Position numbers and translations under genes: made by a program. The notes under the pieces were generated by a model. That model had not been told where the DNA came from, ran no database searches, and saw nothing but the letters and a program-made list of their open reading frames with translations. From Anarhynchus alexandrinus (Eukaryota > Chordata > Aves > Charadriiformes > Charadriidae): a stretch of 64,000 bases of DNA. Below, piece after piece: positions 59,881 through 64,000 of this stretch (position 1 is the stretch's first letter; each line of letters starts with the position of its first letter). The stretch is from assembly GCA_008711295.1 (NCBI GenBank), contig VUYV01000003.1, positions 3,569,678-3,633,677 on the forward strand, given 5' to 3'.

Positions 59881-62800
59881 TAATGCAGAATTATATACAT
59901 GTATTTTGGCAGAAATAGAGCCTTTGATTTTGGTGGTAATCTCAACCAATCTGAACATTCATTTTAACAGAAAAATAAGCACACATACAGTCTCCCATTA
60001 CAAACTGCGTCCAATCAATAAGTGCAAAAAATAGAAGAAAAACTTCAGGGCAAACAGCAAATGTGACTGGAATCTCAACCGACTGCCCGTGTGGTGCTGT
60101 TAAACTACATGGGGATTTTGTTGGTTTCTTACTTCAGCTGTTTCTTTTAAACCTATGCACATGCACACACATATCTACTAGTGTTTGAAATGAAGTGACA
60201 CAAGGATTTACATACACACATGTGTTACTAGCCAGGTTCTATTTTGCAAGAGATCCAGACATGCCACTAAATACTACATTTTCACTCCAGGTTTAGTTCT
60301 CTTATATTTTTCCCCTGTCACTTGTATTCAAGTCTATCCTCACCAACAACAGGATTCAGCAGTATAGTCACATTATTTCTCCATTATTGAAGGAGATGAA
60401 CGTCTTGATGAACCAGTCAGTTCATCATGCTGTTTACAGTACTGTCAATAAAGCAAGTTGGTGAATTAAGTTCATATAAAGAGGGGTGGATAACTCAACC
60501 CTGAAGTTCAGGCCCAGGATACTGAGTCAATTCGTTATAAAAACAAAAGCAAGTTCAATTTGGATCAAGGATTCAATCTTCACTTTTGATATCTATTCCA
60601 ATTCCAAATTTCAGACTATGCCGTGAACCTGAGACACACACACACATGCTTTTCTACAAATTAAACATAATTTGAGCATCATAATAAAGCATAAATACTA
60701 ATTTAGGTGTTCATTTTCAACTCTGGAATCATGAGAAGTTATAGGCAATTTTGTAGTTAAAATAAGTAGACATTCACTTAGACTGGAGTTCAACAGAAGC
60801 ATGTATTAGTACAACTACAAGATCAAATTAGCTCATCTAACTCCCTTTAGACTCCTGCTAAAAAAAGATATTTAATTCTGCATAGAATTAGCCCACTTGC
60901 AGATATGAGTAGTGACAAGAACAGAATCATTTATGTTGAGTTATAATTTCATATAAGCATCCTTATCGATAACAAGGATGGAACCCTCTCAGCAGGCAAA
61001 CAAGAAGGTTTGGCATCCTGGTTGTGAAGCAGTAAGTTATGTACTACAAAATCTCTGAAGTTAAATAAACCAATCCCAGAAGGTAAGTGGGGGAAAAAGT
61101 CATTATTAGAGGGAAGGGCTATACAGATGACACTGAATAAGTCATCTAATCATGCATGCCTTATTGATAAAGGGACAATTACAATCAGATGAAAGACATC
61201 AACACTAGATTGTTTAATTTTACAGCATAAGGTTTATTTAAGTCTATTGATATAAGAAATCCCAAATCTGATTTCTTCCATTTTCTATTGCATGGGTTGA
61301 AATTGAGAAGCAGTTAACTTATTCTCATTTACAGTTAAAATAAAATATTGGGAGCAAGTTATATGTCAAGAGAGCAGCTGACAGTAAGTCTCCCTAAAGC
61401 TGTAGCTACCACCTCATCCTGACATTAACTAGACCGAGATGTCAGATTTCAGCAACTAAACAACAAAAGAGATTTGTGATAAGAAGCACCAATTAGTCAG
61501 GAAGTCAAACTCATCTATCCTACCTCACTAGTGACTATAGCAAAAAAAAAAAAAAAAAATCCAAAATAATATTTTTAACAGAAAAAAAACAAAAAAGTCT
61601 TAATTGTTACATCAGGCAGAAAGCAAGTGCAAGAGAATTGCTACTTTCTTTAAAGATGCTTTCTCTTTTTTAGCATAAGACTTGGCTTTGTATCCTGTCT
61701 TCAGTTTAGTTCTGTACTTTTCTGTGTATGCATCCACTATTTATTGTGCTCATAATCCTCATTTCTTTCCATGGAATCCCCTCTTCCTCTTCCCTCGCGT
61801 AGTTTATCATATATGCTTGGAATAAGTTCTTCATTATCATATGCCTATTTCTTTCTCTTTGACAAGAAAGTTACGGTTATTTTCTTAATGCAGTGTTACA
61901 GCTATGCTTATGGAAAACATAGAAAAGAAGTTTGGACTCCTAACAGTTTGGTCATTTCCTCTTTTGAGGTAGGGCTGTTTCAGAGCCTAATCATACACTA
62001 GTTTCATTTGTTTGCTGTTCATTATGCTTACAGACTATAGACTGTTGCACAGTAACAAAGAAAGTGGGAAGCAAAAAAGAAATCCACATTTAAAAAAATA
62101 TATTTTCATTTCAGGATTAGTATCTAGCTTTATGAAAACAGACATATCATCAGCAAAACATAAAACTGATTTTTACATGATTTATTTCTAATAAAAGCAT
62201 TACAAGAACTTGCAAAACACAATCAATCCTAAGAACAAACCACTTGAAAAATCATGATTTGCTGTTGTATGCCATATCAACTGGTTTGTTGGAAGAATTC
62301 ATTGACTAAGTAATGGTTCCCAGGAGTTTGGTATCCATTTTCTGGATTATTCAGCTATTTTTTTTTGAAACACCATAAGTGCAATACAGACAGAAAGTGA
62401 TTAGACCATTATAATGCATTGCCATGTTAACGATGCAATTTGAAAACCAGCATTATGAACAGATTTATGTGATGTATGTGAAAATTAACTTATACTACTG
62501 CTTCACTTAGAAAAACTGCTAGCAGCCCATTATGAGAATTCGTGGTTCTGCATGGTACCTCCTGGGTGCCATTGGTCAAGTAGTAACTTAGGAACTGAGC
62601 AATCAACAATATTAATGCGCTTCCCAAAACCTAGGTTTTTACTGAAAATTCTATAAAGTGTTAGAGGAAAACTAGGTAAGAAACAAGTAGCTGCTTAAGT
62701 CTCCAGTAAGGCTTAGACCACAAAAGATAAAAGCACTGTGTTTTTGTTGATGAGTTCTTAGGAAAACAATTGTTGCCTGAACAGCAGTAGAAAGATCTTG

Positions 62801-63140
62801 CAATTTGTAGCTCAGTAATTTAAGGAAAGCTTCCTTTCTTCTGCTGGCATCCTCTACAACCTTGAAATGGATTAATGTTGCTGAAGGAAATGTACACAAG
62901 AAATAAAATAACATACAAGTAGTTAAAATGTGTAATAGGCTTGCCTGGTTTCTGAATCCAACCCAAGGTTACAAGAACTTGCATATATTTGTACTTTTTG
63001 CTGCTTAAACACTGCCTTCTCAGCAGATGAGTTACCATTGCTTATCAATTGACCTTATAGCATGATTGGATTATCTGTCTATGTTCCAAATCATAAAAAA
63101 GAAAATATCATCGACATAGTTTAATTCAGAAAGCTTTTCG
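59881..63140. other. Unique AT-rich DNA, no gene seen
   Basis: No gene or interspersed repeat is recognised. A short (AC)6 microsatellite lies near 60633-60645 and an A18 run at 61542-61559. Frames such as 61771-62001 and 62672-62914 lack protein features. Confidence 0.6.
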
Positions 63141-63339
63141 AATCATAGTATAGTCTGGGTTGGAAGAGACCTTTAAAGATCATCTAGTCCAACCCCTCGG
63201 CAATGAGCAGGGACATCTTCAAGTAGATCAGGTTGCTCAGAGCCCCGTCCAGCCTGACCTTGAATGTTTCCAGGGATGGGGCATCTACCACCTCTCTGGG
63301 AAACCTGTTCCAGTGTTTCAGCACCCTTATTGTAAACTT
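63141..63339 (-). mobile_element. Short CR1 LINE 3' end
   Basis: On the minus strand this is the last 200 bp of CR1: the region coding ETLEQVS-type remnants, the 3' UTR, and the tail (AATCATAGTATAG at 63141 is the complement of the terminal repeat). The landmarks GGTTGGAAGAGACCTTTAAA and CTCTGGGAAACCTGTTCCAG are well preserved, so the copy is fairly young despite heavy 5' truncation. The break at about 63339 leads straight into an AT-only stretch. Confidence 0.92.
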
Positions 63340-63410
63340 TAAAATATTAAAAAATTAAATTTAACAATATTTTTAAAAATATTTTTAAATACTAAAAAAA
63401 AATTTGGTGC
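63340..63410. repeat. AT-rich low-complexity stretch with 18-bp palindrome
   Basis: Almost pure A and T. AATATTTTTAAAAATATT (63366-63383) is a perfect 18-bp palindrome, followed by a partial repeat of the same pattern. It borders the 5' break of the CR1. Confidence 0.8.
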
Positions 63411-64000
63411 TGGGAAAGATGTCAAAGAAAGAAAAAAGCTCTTCTCTTTCACAATGCAGTACATATACACATGCTTAAGTGGTATTCATTCTTGTCTCAT
63501 CTATAAGAAATCTTAAATAATTGCAAAGGGAAACAGAAAAACCTATTCTAATTCATGTTATGGAATAAAAACATTTTTTAAACAAAATGCATCAAAAGCG
63601 ATGGCAGGGGGAAGTTTATCTCTATAATTACAGCTATGAAAGGCTGGACAAGTCGTAAGACATGATCCCATTCAATTCTGTACATTCCCTAGCACTGAAG
63701 CAGATTTATGTATCCTGCATACTTCAGTTTTGCTAACCTTGATACAAGGGTTTTTCCATTGACTAATAAGGTGAATCTTACTACATGGAGAGGACTGCCT
63801 TGTATGACTGCTTCACATGCAAACACAACATTGCTTTGCCAGTCTTTTTGTTTACCTCTGGGAAGGCAGAAATGCTTCTGTTTCCCCAGCACTCACTGTA
63901 AGTAGCAAACACTGGCCCAAACTGCAGCTGTCCCTTATAGTCAGAGCATAGCTTATTTCTGAAAGCAAGTGCTAGTGCTTGAAACATGAGCTATGCTGAG
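63411..64000. other. Unique DNA to the window edge, no gene seen
   Basis: No gene or repeat is recognised. Open frames on both strands at 63689-63987 overlap in opposite directions and have no family resemblance. Confidence 0.6.

Overview
This window looks like nuclear DNA of a bird, from a gene desert or a large intron. It is visibly AT-rich and CpG-poor. Every repeat I can place confidently is avian in type: six fragments of the LINE retrotransposon CR1, plus solo LTRs. Two of the LTRs belong to a family that starts TGTCCTGGTTTCAGCTGGGA and ends GGTTAAACCATGACA; two others share a GAGRTAAAACAG start. I see no L1, Alu, B1 or other mammalian repeats. A turtle or crocodilian source is less likely because of the LTR families.

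I find no host protein-coding gene, no tRNA or rRNA gene, and nothing bacterial such as operons or CRISPR arrays. The longest reading frames are CR1 ORF2 remnants. The remaining open frames (up to about 134 codons) are about what chance gives in 64 kb read in six frames.

Layout: 1-2211 unique DNA; 2212-2770 CR1 (+), with an open ORF2 tail; 4251-5300 older CR1 (-); 5301-35172 mostly unique DNA, with three CpG-retaining blocks that could be conserved regulatory elements (12950-13380, 17230-17440, 20040-20290), an assembly gap (29475-29495) and an unclassified block (32640-33240); 35173-35560 eroded LTR (+); 38263-38760 solo LTR (-); 42000-42716 solo LTR (+) with a promoter, a poly(A) signal and a target-site duplication; 43301-43363 probable assembly artefact; 44107-44135 G-quadruplex motif; 44446-45274 internally deleted CR1 (+); 45275-46400 GC-rich block with a degenerate tandem repeat; 51977-53142 long CR1 (-), with recognisable reverse transcriptase motifs and a broken active site; 56851-57438 solo LTR (-) with a near-perfect 5-bp target duplication; 59429-59880 old CR1 (+); 63141-63339 CR1 (-) 3' end.

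No genes work together here: the visible history is transposon insertion and decay in a neutral background. I found no convincing new biological system. The points most worth checking are the degenerate tandem array beside the truncated CR1, the duplicated CGATCGA-rich artefact, several perfect inverted repeats, a near-consensus HNF1-type site in an otherwise unique block, and the G-quadruplex motifs.
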